From an uncultured Paracoccaceae bacterium (lineage in GTDB: Bacteria; Pseudomonadota; Alphaproteobacteria; Rhodobacterales; Rhodobacteraceae): DNA of 62,194 nucleotides. The stretch is from positions 124,281 through 186,474 of the forward strand of contig CANMFL010000007.1 of assembly GCA_947497185.1 (NCBI GenBank), given 5' to 3'. The notes under the pieces were generated by a model. It was not told the DNA's origin and ran no database searches. It worked only from the letters and a program-made list of their open reading frames with translations. Every line of letters begins with the position of its first letter. The stretch's first letter is position 1. Shown piece by piece: positions 35,574 to 42,815 of this stretch. Made by a program: the position numbers and the translations under genes.

Positions 35574-36086
35574 ATGAATCGATTTTCTATAACGCGACGC
35601 GGTGCGTTGGTCGGTGGGCTGATGAGTTTGGCCGCAGGCTGTGTAAACCAAAACCAACCTCAAAATGACTCCGGTGTCTCGCGCCTCCGGTTATATAAAG
35701 CAAAAAGACTGCTAATTCTTGATGGACTAGCAGGACCACTAAAAACATATCCGGTTGGTCTTGGCTTTGCTCCCGAAGGGCACAAGCAATTTGAAGGCGA
35801 CGGTAAAACCCCCGAGGGCGCCTATCTGATTGATCGGCGAAATCCGAATAGCCAGTTTCATCTTTCAATCGGCATTTCGTACCCCAATGCCGCCGACAAA
35901 GCCTTTGCGGCAGCTCGGGGTAAATCGCCGGGCGGTGACATTTTCATTCACGGCGGACCACGTCCAGGAATTGATCCGACTGACGAGCAAGATTGGACCG
36001 CAGGGTGCATTGCCCTCACGGACAGTCAGGTCGAAGAGGTTTATGCGATGGTGCCTGACGGGACACCGATCTACATTCATGCGTGA
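35574..36086 (+). CDS. Lipoprotein L,D-transpeptidase (YkuD domain)
   Basis: 170 residues. A basic start (RFSITRRG) and the lipobox LAAGC (Cys23) mark a lipoprotein. The YkuD domain has HGGP (His126) and the catalytic Cys145 in DWTAGCIAL, in a YafK-like layout. L,D-transpeptidases make 3-3 peptidoglycan links or attach proteins to the wall. It lies 55 bases after zntA on the same strand without an obvious terminator, so it is likely cotranscribed with zntA and metal-induced. Confidence 0.87.
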   Translation: MNRFSITRRGALVGGLMSLAAGCVNQNQPQNDSGVSRLRLYKAKRLLILDGLAGPLKTYPVGLGFAPEGHKQFEGDGKTPEGAYLIDRRNPNSQFHLSIGISYPNAADKAFAAARGKSPGGDIFIHGGPRPGIDPTDEQDWTAGCIALTDSQVEEVYAMVPDGTPIYIHA

Positions 36087-36148
36087 GGTTTCAAACAGAT
36101 AGAGGGTGCGCTTCAATCAAGAATGGCTTCGATGCTCGTCGCTTGAAA

Positions 36149-36931
36149 TCACCCCAACCACACATCCAGAAACAACATAATCACGAGACCAATCGCCAGA
36201 CCCGTCGTCGCCTTGTTTTGGTATCCGTTACGGTGCGTTTCTGGAATGATCTCGTGGCTGATAACAAAGAGCATTGCACCTGCCGCAAATGCTAAGCCCC
36301 ATGGCAAAAGCGGTTCTGAAAAAGAGATGATACCTGCGCCAATCACGCCGCCAATAGGTTCGACCAAGCCCGTAAGTGCCGCGATCCCCCATGACCGGAA
36401 CTTCGAGTATCCTTCACCCAAAAGAGCGATCGCCACGGCAAGGCCTTCCGGCGCATTCTGTAGGCCAATACCAATCGCTAGGGGCATCCCGTCTTCAACC
36501 CCGCCAGACCCAAAGCCCACGCCGACAGCGAGGCCTTCGGGAAAATTGTGAATTGTGATTGCGATGATGAAAAGCCAGACGCGGCGAAGCGAAGCCGAGG
36601 CAGGCCCTTCGCGTCCGGTATTGAAATGCTCGTGCGGTAGCAATTCGTTCATCAGTGCCACCGCACCCATGCCCATCAAAATGGCGATACAAACTATGGC
36701 GGCGGGGGCGGCTTCGCTCTCGAACATCGGTTCCGCGGCATCAAGTGCCGGGATGATCAATGAAAAGAACGACGCGGCCAACATAACCCCTGCGGCAAAT
36801 CCCAGAGACAAATCGCGGGTGCCCTGAGACGGCAAACGACCAAAAAGGACCGGAAAAGCACCGGCTGCTGTCATAAGCCCGGCGGCGAGGCTGCCATAAA
36901 AACCGAGCGCGAGAGGAGAGAGGGAGTCCAT
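36149..36931 (-). CDS. ZIP-family divalent metal transporter
   Basis: 260 residues with eight membrane segments. Segment four has AITIHNFPEGLAVGVGFG and segment five has GIGLQNAPEGLAVAIAL, the paired H-N-x-P-E-G / N-x-P-E-G motifs of ZIP metal sites. The length and motif order resemble ZupT-like and GufA-like proteins. ZIP proteins bring zinc or iron into the cytoplasm, the opposite of ZntA, so the island may handle both low and high zinc. The ATG lacks a clear Shine-Dalgarno site. It is divergent from the MerR gene. Confidence 0.88.
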   Translation of the reverse strand: MDSLSPLALGFYGSLAAGLMTAAGAFPVLFGRLPSQGTRDLSLGFAAGVMLAASFFSLIIPALDAAEPMFESEAAPAAIVCIAILMGMGAVALMNELLPHEHFNTGREGPASASLRRVWLFIIAITIHNFPEGLAVGVGFGSGGVEDGMPLAIGIGLQNAPEGLAVAIALLGEGYSKFRSWGIAALTGLVEPIGGVIGAGIISFSEPLLPWGLAFAAGAMLFVISHEIIPETHRNGYQNKATTGLAIGLVIMLFLDVWLG

Positions 36932-37092
36932 GACGTTGCTAGTCTAGCTTTCGCTACAAGATGTAAAGACTTCGCCGGACCACGTTGTGTGCAGGTTACG
37001 GGTAACGGCCTACAACTTTCGGCGATTAGAGGTTTAAGCTCTTTCCCTGCGTCCCAGCGCGGCGCCACGCTTTTGTGAGACCATACCCTGTC

Positions 37093-37121
37093 TTGCAGGT
37101 AATGCGTTGCAAACCTACAGT
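37093..37121 (+). promoter_or_regulatory. Candidate sigma-70 promoter of the MerR gene
   Basis: TTGCAG (37093-37098) and TACAGT (37116-37121) are 17 bases apart. AAAGGGA follows before the ATG at 37147. It differs from the 19-bp-spaced promoters of zntA and the second transpeptidase gene. Confidence 0.4.
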
Positions 37122-37146
37122 CACTTGACACTTAAAGGGATGACAC

Positions 37147-37575
37147 ATGCTCACGATCGGAACGCTCGGCAAAAAGACCGGAACCAAGGTACAAACCATC
37201 CGCTATTATGAGCAGATTGGCCTGATGCCAGAACCCGGGAGAACAGAAGGGGGGCAACGGCGCTATGGCGATGGAGAATTGGATCGACTGTCGTTTATCC
37301 GGCATTCACGCCAACTCGGCTTCTCACTTGAGGCTATTCGAGAATTGTTGGACCTGTCTGATAATCCGAAGCGTCCCTGCCACGAGGCAGACGTCATCGC
37401 GCGCCGCCAGCTTGATCAGGTCGATCAAAGAATTGCGAGACTAGAGGCGCTGCGAAAAGAACTGAAACGGATGGTGCATGAGTGTAGCGGTGGAATCTCG
37501 TCAGACTGCCGCGTTCTTGAGGTGTTGCGAGACCATTCAGAATGTTTAACCAACCACGATGAGATCGGTGCTTAG
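37147..37575 (+). CDS. MerR-family metal-responsive regulator, ZntR-like
   Basis: 142 residues. Winged helix-turn-helix at 1-70 (TGTKVQTIRYYEQIGL, GGQRRY), dimer helix at about 80-110, then a C-terminal metal loop. Cys78, Cys113, Cys121 and Cys133 are placed much as Cys79, Cys114/115 and Cys124 in E. coli ZntR, so zinc (or Cd/Pb) sensing is likely. CueR-like copper sensing is less likely because a CxC pair late in the chain is missing. Candidate targets are the 19-bp-spaced promoters at 33131 and 37717. Confidence 0.88.
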   Translation: MLTIGTLGKKTGTKVQTIRYYEQIGLMPEPGRTEGGQRRYGDGELDRLSFIRHSRQLGFSLEAIRELLDLSDNPKRPCHEADVIARRQLDQVDQRIARLEALRKELKRMVHECSGGISSDCRVLEVLRDHSECLTNHDEIGA

Positions 37576-37716
37576 GACTATTGAGACAGTAACCTCGCAA
37601 AACGATTTGCAGCTATAATCACTGTGGGGATTGGGGTTCTCCGAGATTTCTGAACCCGCCTCACGAAACTTTGATTTAATTACTGTCCTGACGTGCCCGC
37701 TCGCGACAAATAGCCC

Positions 37717-37747
37717 TTGACCCTACAGCCGCTGGAGGAAGTAGAAG
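37717..37747 (+). promoter_or_regulatory. MerR-type promoter of the second L,D-transpeptidase with 19-bp spacer
   Basis: -35 TTGACC (37717-37722) and -10 TAGAAG (37742-37747) are 19 bases apart. The inverted repeat CCTACAGC-C-GCTGGAGG (37722-37738) differs from a perfect palindrome by one pair and is nearly the same as the zntA site. The transpeptidase TTG is 60 bases downstream. This is strong evidence that a wall enzyme is part of the metal regulon. Confidence 0.8.
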
Positions 37748-37807
37748 CGGTGAAACAACGCAATCAGCCATAGCATGATTGCCTTCTGTTATTGAGGAGA
37801 ATGACCA

Positions 37808-38512
37808 TTGCTGACGAGAAGACATTTTATCGCGACGACAGCTGCGCTGTTTTCTGCACCTATCGCGACCCCAGTTTTGGCGAAGCAGTGGCCAAATGAG
37901 TCACAAAAGGCGGCATGGGATGCCGAGGTCACACCAGAAAATTTTGATCTGGAAACATCCAATCCTTGGGGCCACCCACAGCGATATCTCCCGACACGGG
38001 TTTTTGCGAAGGATGGTTTGACGCCCGGTGATATTCACGTCGATGCCGTGGCGAAATACCTCTATCATATCGAAGAGGGTGGCACCGCGATGCGCTTTGG
38101 TGTCGCGATCGGGCGCGGCGATTTGTATGAACCGGGCGTGTATACAATCCGTCGGAAGGTAGAGTGGCCGCATTGGACCCCGACCCAGAATATGATCGCG
38201 CGTGAGCCAGATACCTATGCGCAATTCGCGGATGGCCAAGAGCCGGGACCGCGCAATGCCTTGGGTTCACGCGCTATCTATTTGTACGTTGGGGACCGGG
38301 ACACATATCTGCGGATACACGGCACGCCACAACCTTGGTCGATCGGTAGTCGTGCAAGCTCAGGCTGCGTTCGGATGATTATGGCCCATATCAATGCGCT
38401 TTATCCAAAGGTGAAACTTGGATCGACGGCTCACCTATACTCGGCAGAAGACAGTGTGACATCACGTGACAACAGCGCTTACGTGGATCCGCGTTTTGAA
38501 GGGATCTATTAA
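37808..38512 (+). CDS. Tat-exported L,D-transpeptidase (YkuD domain)
   Basis: 234 residues from TTG at 37808, which has GAGGAGA eight bases upstream. The start LTRRHFIATTAALFSAP is a twin-arginine signal, cut near VLAKQ. The YkuD domain holds RIHGTPQPWSIG (His171) and SSGCVRM (catalytic Cys187), the classical ErfK/YbiS pattern. It differs from the lipoprotein transpeptidase at 35574, so the island has two unlike enzymes of this class. It is driven by a MerR-type promoter and faces a small lipoprotein gene at its 3' end. Confidence 0.9.
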   Translation: MLTRRHFIATTAALFSAPIATPVLAKQWPNESQKAAWDAEVTPENFDLETSNPWGHPQRYLPTRVFAKDGLTPGDIHVDAVAKYLYHIEEGGTAMRFGVAIGRGDLYEPGVYTIRRKVEWPHWTPTQNMIAREPDTYAQFADGQEPGPRNALGSRAIYLYVGDRDTYLRIHGTPQPWSIGSRASSGCVRMIMAHINALYPKVKLGSTAHLYSAEDSVTSRDNSAYVDPRFEGIY

Positions 38513-38515
38513 GCG

Positions 38516-38803
38516 CTAACTCGGTGTCGCCCTAGCAACAGGTTCAGGGCAGATCTTTTGTCCGCTATCCGTCAGCAAGGGTAACAGTGTGGTTTCGACC
38601 GGACCGGAGTGGAAATACCAGTAGCAGCCGTCTTCCGGCAGAACCCGAGCAGTAGAAATATCCTGATTTGGCGCGGCAAGTGCGAAGACAGCCTCTGGGA
38701 CCTGCCCAGGTTGACTAGGGTCAAGCTGTACCTCGGGAGCAGGGGTAGAGCACGCCCCTAGCGCCACCGTAGCTAAGACTGTCATACCGATTTGAATCCG
38801 CAT
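38516..38803 (-). CDS. Small secreted lipoprotein of unknown function
   Basis: 95 residues from the ATG at 38803 (MRIQIGMTVLATVALGAC). The lipobox LGAC ends an evident lipoprotein signal. The mature part is short and has CYWYFHSGPVETTLLPLL and a late Cys, which could pair. No family was recognised. GAAGG lies nine bases upstream of this start, while an earlier ATG at 38812 abuts it directly. It converges on the second transpeptidase gene. Confidence 0.7.
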   Translation of the reverse strand: MRIQIGMTVLATVALGACSTPAPEVQLDPSQPGQVPEAVFALAAPNQDISTARVLPEDGCYWYFHSGPVETTLLPLLTDSGQKICPEPVARATPS

Positions 38804-38892
38804 ATTTCTCATCCTTCAATTCGGAAAGATGCTAGGCAATTCCAGTGTGATTGCCAAGCATAACAACATATCGTTTCGGAGGTATCTGTCGG

Positions 38893-39144
38893 TTAGCCGA
38901 GACTATCAACGGATTGTTCAAGGCCGAGGTCATCGACAGACGTGGCCCATGGCGCAGCTTTGAGGCCGCTGAATACGCCATCCGGGAATGGGTCGATTGG
39001 TTCAACAATCGCCGCCTGCTGGAACCTAACGGAAATATCCCGCCAGCTGAAGCAGAGGTGAACTTCTCTGCAGCTCTTCTGGAAAGACCAAACATGGCCG
39101 CGTAACTAAGACAAATCAGCCTCCGGAAACTTGGTGCGATTCAA
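38893..39144 (+). mobile_element. IS3-family remnant, left copy (transposase 3' end plus right terminal repeat)
   Basis: From about 38893 the plus strand encodes the C-terminal 70 residues of an IS3-group transposase: AETINGLFKAEVI, RRGPWRSFEAAEYAIREWVDWFNNRRLLEP, GNIPPAEAEVNFSA and a stop at 39103-39105. The rest of the transposase is absent; the frame upstream is unlike the family. After the stop comes the element's terminal repeat (CCTCCGGAAACTTGG...GATTCA, 39121-39144). A near copy in the opposite orientation lies at 51310. This element cannot move by itself. Confidence 0.85.
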
Positions 39145-39239
39145 GGCTTCGAAGGCTGTGCATCGAATAGTAGTCACTCTTACTATCGGATGATCTCTCT
39201 TGCGAGCAGCGCCGGTCTGTCTTGGTGCTACGGAGGACA

Positions 39240-39893
39240 TCATTCGCTATATAGATTTCCCTGCGCGATTTTCGCCAACTCCAAAATTTCGGACAGATCG
39301 GATATCGCTGTGACTCCATGCTCCTCGCGGCCCGCTGGCCTATGCAGGAAGGCGACTGGCATTCCCGCGGCTATGGCGCTTGCGGCCCCTGTCGCGCTGT
39401 CTTCGACTGCGAGAACCTCTGTCGAATTCAGTCCCAGTTTTGCGCATGCGAGCCGATAGGGGAACGGATCCGGTTTACCCTCGCAGACATCGTCGAGACT
39501 GATAGTAAATGCCATAAATTCGGACACGCCAATGGCATCCAAATTGGCATCCACAACGCGTCTGTTCGAGTTAGAAACAGCCACCTGACACAGTTTGTTC
39601 GCGGCTAGCGTTTGGATAACTGCTTTGGCGCCCGCGATTTCAACGAGTTGGTCGCTATTCTTGGTGTAAGCAGCATTAAGTTGTTGCGACCAATCAGCGA
39701 ACGACACGTGAGCTGGAAAACGGGGGCGGAGTTCTTCCCACACATCACCGATGTGAACGCCAACAAAATGAGTATCGTCGAGATCTGCTATGTCGACAGC
39801 ATAAGCTTTGCAGACGTCTTCTAGGGCGGCGAGATGCAGCGGTTCACTATCGACCAAAGTGCCGTCGATATCCCAAGCTATAGCTTTTATCAT
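39240..39893 (-). CDS. HAD-superfamily phosphatase (beta-phosphoglucomutase-like)
   Basis: 217 residues. DIDGTLVDSEPLH gives the catalytic Asp8 and Asp10; a helical cap follows, then SNSNRR (motif II), Lys in GKPDPFPY (motif III) and VEDSATGAASAIAAGMPV (motif IV). These mark a subfamily-I HAD acting on small sugar phosphates. It starts in a four-base overlap with the FGGY kinase stop, so both act in one pathway: sugar phosphorylation and phosphate removal or phosphoryl transfer. Confidence 0.87.
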   Translation of the reverse strand: MIKAIAWDIDGTLVDSEPLHLAALEDVCKAYAVDIADLDDTHFVGVHIGDVWEELRPRFPAHVSFADWSQQLNAAYTKNSDQLVEIAGAKAVIQTLAANKLCQVAVSNSNRRVVDANLDAIGVSEFMAFTISLDDVCEGKPDPFPYRLACAKLGLNSTEVLAVEDSATGAASAIAAGMPVAFLHRPAGREEHGVTAISDLSEILELAKIAQGNLYSE

Positions 39894-41392
39894 GCCCGTT
39901 GATCCTTCAGCGCCAGATAGCTTTTGCGGAATTGCGCATAGCCTGCGTCATACCGCGCTTTTTGGTCCGCGTCTGGCGCGACTTTGGTGCCGTAGCTTAC
40001 ACAATTGGCGACACCGTTCCAGTTATCGGTCAACCCTGTTCCCATACCCGCAAGCCACGCAGCACCAAGGCAAGACCCGGGGTGGCCGGTCAAAAGCTGC
40101 ACTGGCTCTTGCAGGACGTCCGCGCAAATTTGCATCCAGAGTTCGGATTTTGAACCTCCGTCAGACGCAAGAAAGCGTGTGGTTGAAAAGCCCATCTCGT
40201 TAAATACTTCGATATGATGGCGAAATGCATATGCGTAGCCTTCGAGAAGGGCGCGCCAAAGGTGACGGATATCGTGGTTGAGGCTAAGGCCTAGTATGGT
40301 CCCGCGGGCATCGGGATCATGGATTGGTGTTTTCTCGCCCAGAAGATACGGAATGAACATGACACCATCCGCGCCAGGCGACGTCTCTGCTGCCATTTGA
40401 TCTAAATATTGATGGGGGCTGATACCGAGCTGCTTTGCTTGACTGGCCTCAAATTTTGCAAATTGCGCGATGAACCAGTTCAACGCCGAACCTCCCGTCG
40501 ACATACAGCCGTTCGGCATGAACAGGCCGGGAATCAGGTGATAATCCAAAAACATGCGCGGGTCAGGCTGCGCCGTTTTGGTCGCGATCATAATGTCCGC
40601 AGCGCCGCCAAATTTGAGCAGCACATCACCCGGAGCTACAACACCAGCCGCATAGGCAGACGCAATGTGATCTGCTGCGCCACCAACAACCGGTGTGCCT
40701 TCGGCCAATCCTGACTCAGCTGCCGCCTTCGCGGATACGTGTCCAATGATCTCATTGGAGAGCGTTTTTTTAGGGATCATATGCGGCTTGAGGTGAGCAA
40801 GTTCAATTAAATCTGCGGCCAGTTCGTTGGTGGTCAGGTCGATGAAGCCAGCCTCCAGTGCCCAGTTATTCTCAACCGTGCGCTCGCCTGTCAGGCGCCA
40901 ATTGATATAGTCATACGATCCAAAAACGGTGCTAATCTGTGCAAACACGTTAGGCTCGTTTTTCTCAACCCAACGAATGCGGCTCGCCACAAGTTGTTGA
41001 TTGATACCATTGCCAGCGCGCGCGACGAATTCTACCTCGGATACTTCCGCAGCAATGTCTTTTACTTCGAGACCGGTCCGACCGTCACTTTGTTGAATCG
41101 AAGGCCGTAGCAGGTTTCCATCGGAATCCAGAAGAACAGTAGCAGGCAACATACCCGTTGCCCCGACGCCCTTGATGTCGTTGCGGTCGATGCCGGATGT
41201 TGACAACAACTCGGGTACGATCTCACAGACATTAGCCCACCATTGATGTGGATCTTCCTCTGCCCACCCCTGCTGGGGAGAGGACAGCGTCACAGGCCGC
41301 GTTGCAGAGGCCACAATCTCCGACGTCCCGATATTCAAAATAATCCCGATGGTCGAGGTTGTCCCGATATCGAGGCCGATGACGTAATCCAT
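39890..41392 (-). CDS. FGGY-family carbohydrate kinase
   Basis: 500 residues. GLDIGTTSTI is the N-terminal phosphate loop and GWAEEDPHQWW a conserved early block. GATGMLPATVLLD, QQSDGRTGLE, FGSYDYINWRLTGE and VVGGAADHIASAYAAGVVAPGDVLLKFGGA (ATP region) follow the xylulokinase-like layout, with FLASDGGSKSELWMQICADVL near the end. It phosphorylates a sugar or polyol; the exact one cannot be told. I chose ATG at 41392 (MDYVIGLD) rather than a more distal in-frame start. Upstream is a striking 34-bp palindrome. Confidence 0.88.
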   Translation of the reverse strand: MDYVIGLDIGTTSTIGIILNIGTSEIVASATRPVTLSSPQQGWAEEDPHQWWANVCEIVPELLSTSGIDRNDIKGVGATGMLPATVLLDSDGNLLRPSIQQSDGRTGLEVKDIAAEVSEVEFVARAGNGINQQLVASRIRWVEKNEPNVFAQISTVFGSYDYINWRLTGERTVENNWALEAGFIDLTTNELAADLIELAHLKPHMIPKKTLSNEIIGHVSAKAAAESGLAEGTPVVGGAADHIASAYAAGVVAPGDVLLKFGGAADIMIATKTAQPDPRMFLDYHLIPGLFMPNGCMSTGGSALNWFIAQFAKFEASQAKQLGISPHQYLDQMAAETSPGADGVMFIPYLLGEKTPIHDPDARGTILGLSLNHDIRHLWRALLEGYAYAFRHHIEVFNEMGFSTTRFLASDGGSKSELWMQICADVLQEPVQLLTGHPGSCLGAAWLAGMGTGLTDNWNGVANCVSYGTKVAPDADQKARYDAGYAQFRKSYLALKDQRA

Positions 41393-41428
41393 GAAGCATA
41401 CCTTTAATTGTGGCGCGGCAATATAACA

Positions 41429-41462
41429 AAACATTATCTAACACTTGTGTTGGTTAATGTTT
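41429..41462. promoter_or_regulatory. 34-bp two-tier palindrome upstream of the FGGY kinase
   Basis: Outer arms AAACATTA (41429-41436) and TAATGTTT (41455-41462) and inner arms AACAC (41440-41444) and GTGTT (41447-41451) are each perfect and share one centre of symmetry (41445-41446). It starts 37 bases upstream of the kinase ATG on the minus strand. It is a good candidate site for a dimeric or tetrameric repressor; the DeoR protein of the island is a possible binder. Confidence 0.7.
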
Positions 41463-41621
41463 GCTTATGTGTGCTCTCTCAAGCGGAAATACAGAAATGT
41501 GTCGCGTTTCACGTTGGCGAAACTGATAGCTGATAGTTGTTGGTGTGTACGCTAAAAACCGTATTTGGTTACCAGTTCAACAAGTGGCATTGGTCCTGCG
41601 CCCGCGCGCACCGCCGCAACG

Positions 41622-41819
41622 CTAGCTATAATGTCGTGAAGAACGAACCGCGACCTGATTTGCGGTCGGGTGATTGCGTGCAAGCCTGCATGAACGACAT
41701 GCCCTCGACAGCCAGTTATTGAGATTTGGCGTGCTGATCGCCTCGTTCCCGTGCGCCTTGATCGTGTCAAAACGCTGCTGATCTGTCGTTATCCAAACGA
41801 TGTTAGGCCTGCCGTTCAT
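41622..41819 (-). pseudogene. Degraded sulfatase N-terminal remnant
   Basis: The first 44 codons read RPNIVWITTDQQRFDTIKAHGN and STPNLNNWLS, the start of an alkaline-phosphatase-fold sulfatase. After NWLSR a frameshift is needed to continue into GMSFMQACTQSPD, where an active enzyme would next have C-x-P-S-R; here the sequence is DRKSGRGSF and then a stop. Only the first 70 or so residues remain of about 500. It lies between the BtpA-like gene and the kinase, so an ancestral operon had a second sulfatase. Confidence 0.75.
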
Positions 41820-41851
41820 GAGGGTTTCCCTCTTAAAGCTAGGTTTGCAAG

Positions 41852-42655
41852 CTACCGCAATGTGTTTACGACATCCATGAAACGCTTAACGCGGTCGCCG
41901 TCGACTTCTTTCCAGGTGTCGCCATCAACTTTGAAGTGCGTGCCGATAATGCAACCCGAAGCAACTGACATAACGTCTTTGACGTTGTCGATATTCACAC
42001 CCGTATTTGCGAAAACAGGAACCATTTCGCCCACTGCTTCGGCCACCTTACGCAGGTCGGACGCATCAGCGGGTTGGCCAGTAATCGGGCCGGAAACAAG
42101 GATAGCGTCCGCCAGCGATGAGAAGATCGCCGATTTCGCACGAAGCTCAATCGGGCGCTGATCTAGTGAATGAGCGAACTCAGCATTGATGTTGAAAAAC
42201 AGCTTAAGGTCGCGACGGTCAAGATCACGTTTCATGCGTGCAGGACGCGCGGCGTTAGGTGCCCATACGCCCATATCAGACGCGAAGACGCCTGTGAAAA
42301 TTTCACGAACCCACTTTGCGTCAGTGGCCACGGCGATCGCCACGGATGCGGTCGGATCCCACAAATAGTTCACGCCGAATGGGACTTTCAGCTCTGATTT
42401 ACAGGCTTGAACAACGGCAGTGTAAGCCGCAATGGATTCAGGTGTGCCTTCTAACAGGTAAGGGCGGTCGTTTTCGTTGCCGAACATCACAGCATCAACG
42501 CCGCCGTCCTGCAGTTTGCGGATATCGGACAATGCGCCCTCGATCAGCTTATCCATGCCGCCATCCGAATCATACAGCGGCGAACCCGGAAGGGCCCCGA
42601 TATGACACATGGATACTACGGCACGCTTTTTGTCGCCTAAAAAATCGAAAATCAT
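41852..42655 (-). CDS. BtpA/SgcQ-family TIM-barrel protein
   Basis: 267 residues. MCHIGALPGSPLY, GVDAVMFGNENDRPYL, GVNYLWDPTASVAIA, LADAILVSGPITG and VFANTGVNIDNVKDVMSVASGCIIGTHFKVDG are the BtpA/SgcQ blocks. Cyanobacterial BtpA was linked to photosystem I stability; in heterotrophs the family occurs in sugar operons and its reaction is uncertain. It heads the left-going operon (BtpA-like, broken sulfatase, kinase, HAD) and is divergent from the ABC importer. Confidence 0.87.
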   Translation of the reverse strand: MIFDFLGDKKRAVVSMCHIGALPGSPLYDSDGGMDKLIEGALSDIRKLQDGGVDAVMFGNENDRPYLLEGTPESIAAYTAVVQACKSELKVPFGVNYLWDPTASVAIAVATDAKWVREIFTGVFASDMGVWAPNAARPARMKRDLDRRDLKLFFNINAEFAHSLDQRPIELRAKSAIFSSLADAILVSGPITGQPADASDLRKVAEAVGEMVPVFANTGVNIDNVKDVMSVASGCIIGTHFKVDGDTWKEVDGDRVKRFMDVVNTLR

Positions 42656-42702
42656 GGACTGGGACTCCTTGGGTAAAATTCCTATCGCACAATAACTAAC
42701 AT

Positions 42703-42745
42703 AAAATTACAATAGATCAACATTTTTGTATTATTTTGTAATTTT
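42703..42745. promoter_or_regulatory. Inverted repeat in the divergent promoter of the sugar cassette
   Basis: AAAATTACAA (42703-42712) and TTGTAATTTT (42736-42745) are a perfect 10-bp inverted repeat with a 23-base AT-rich spacer that itself has a TTTTTGTA copy. It lies between the BtpA-like gene and the binding-protein gene and is a likely regulator target, for example of the DeoR protein at 48702. Confidence 0.6.
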
Positions 42746-42815
42746 GTGTGCTAATCCTAAAAGTGGTAGATAGATAAACAAAATGCAAAATAGCATTATT
42801 TAGGGGAGACGACTG

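Noticed and set aside
36946..36970. TAGC-4-GCTA repeat ahead of the ZIP gene as a third MerR operator
   Set aside because: The repeat differs from the two good sites, and a -10 placed from it would lie nearly on the start codon.
39168..39187. ATAGTA/TACTAT hairpin past the HAD phosphatase gene
   Set aside because: Six AT-rich pairs with an eight-base loop are too weak to call a terminator.
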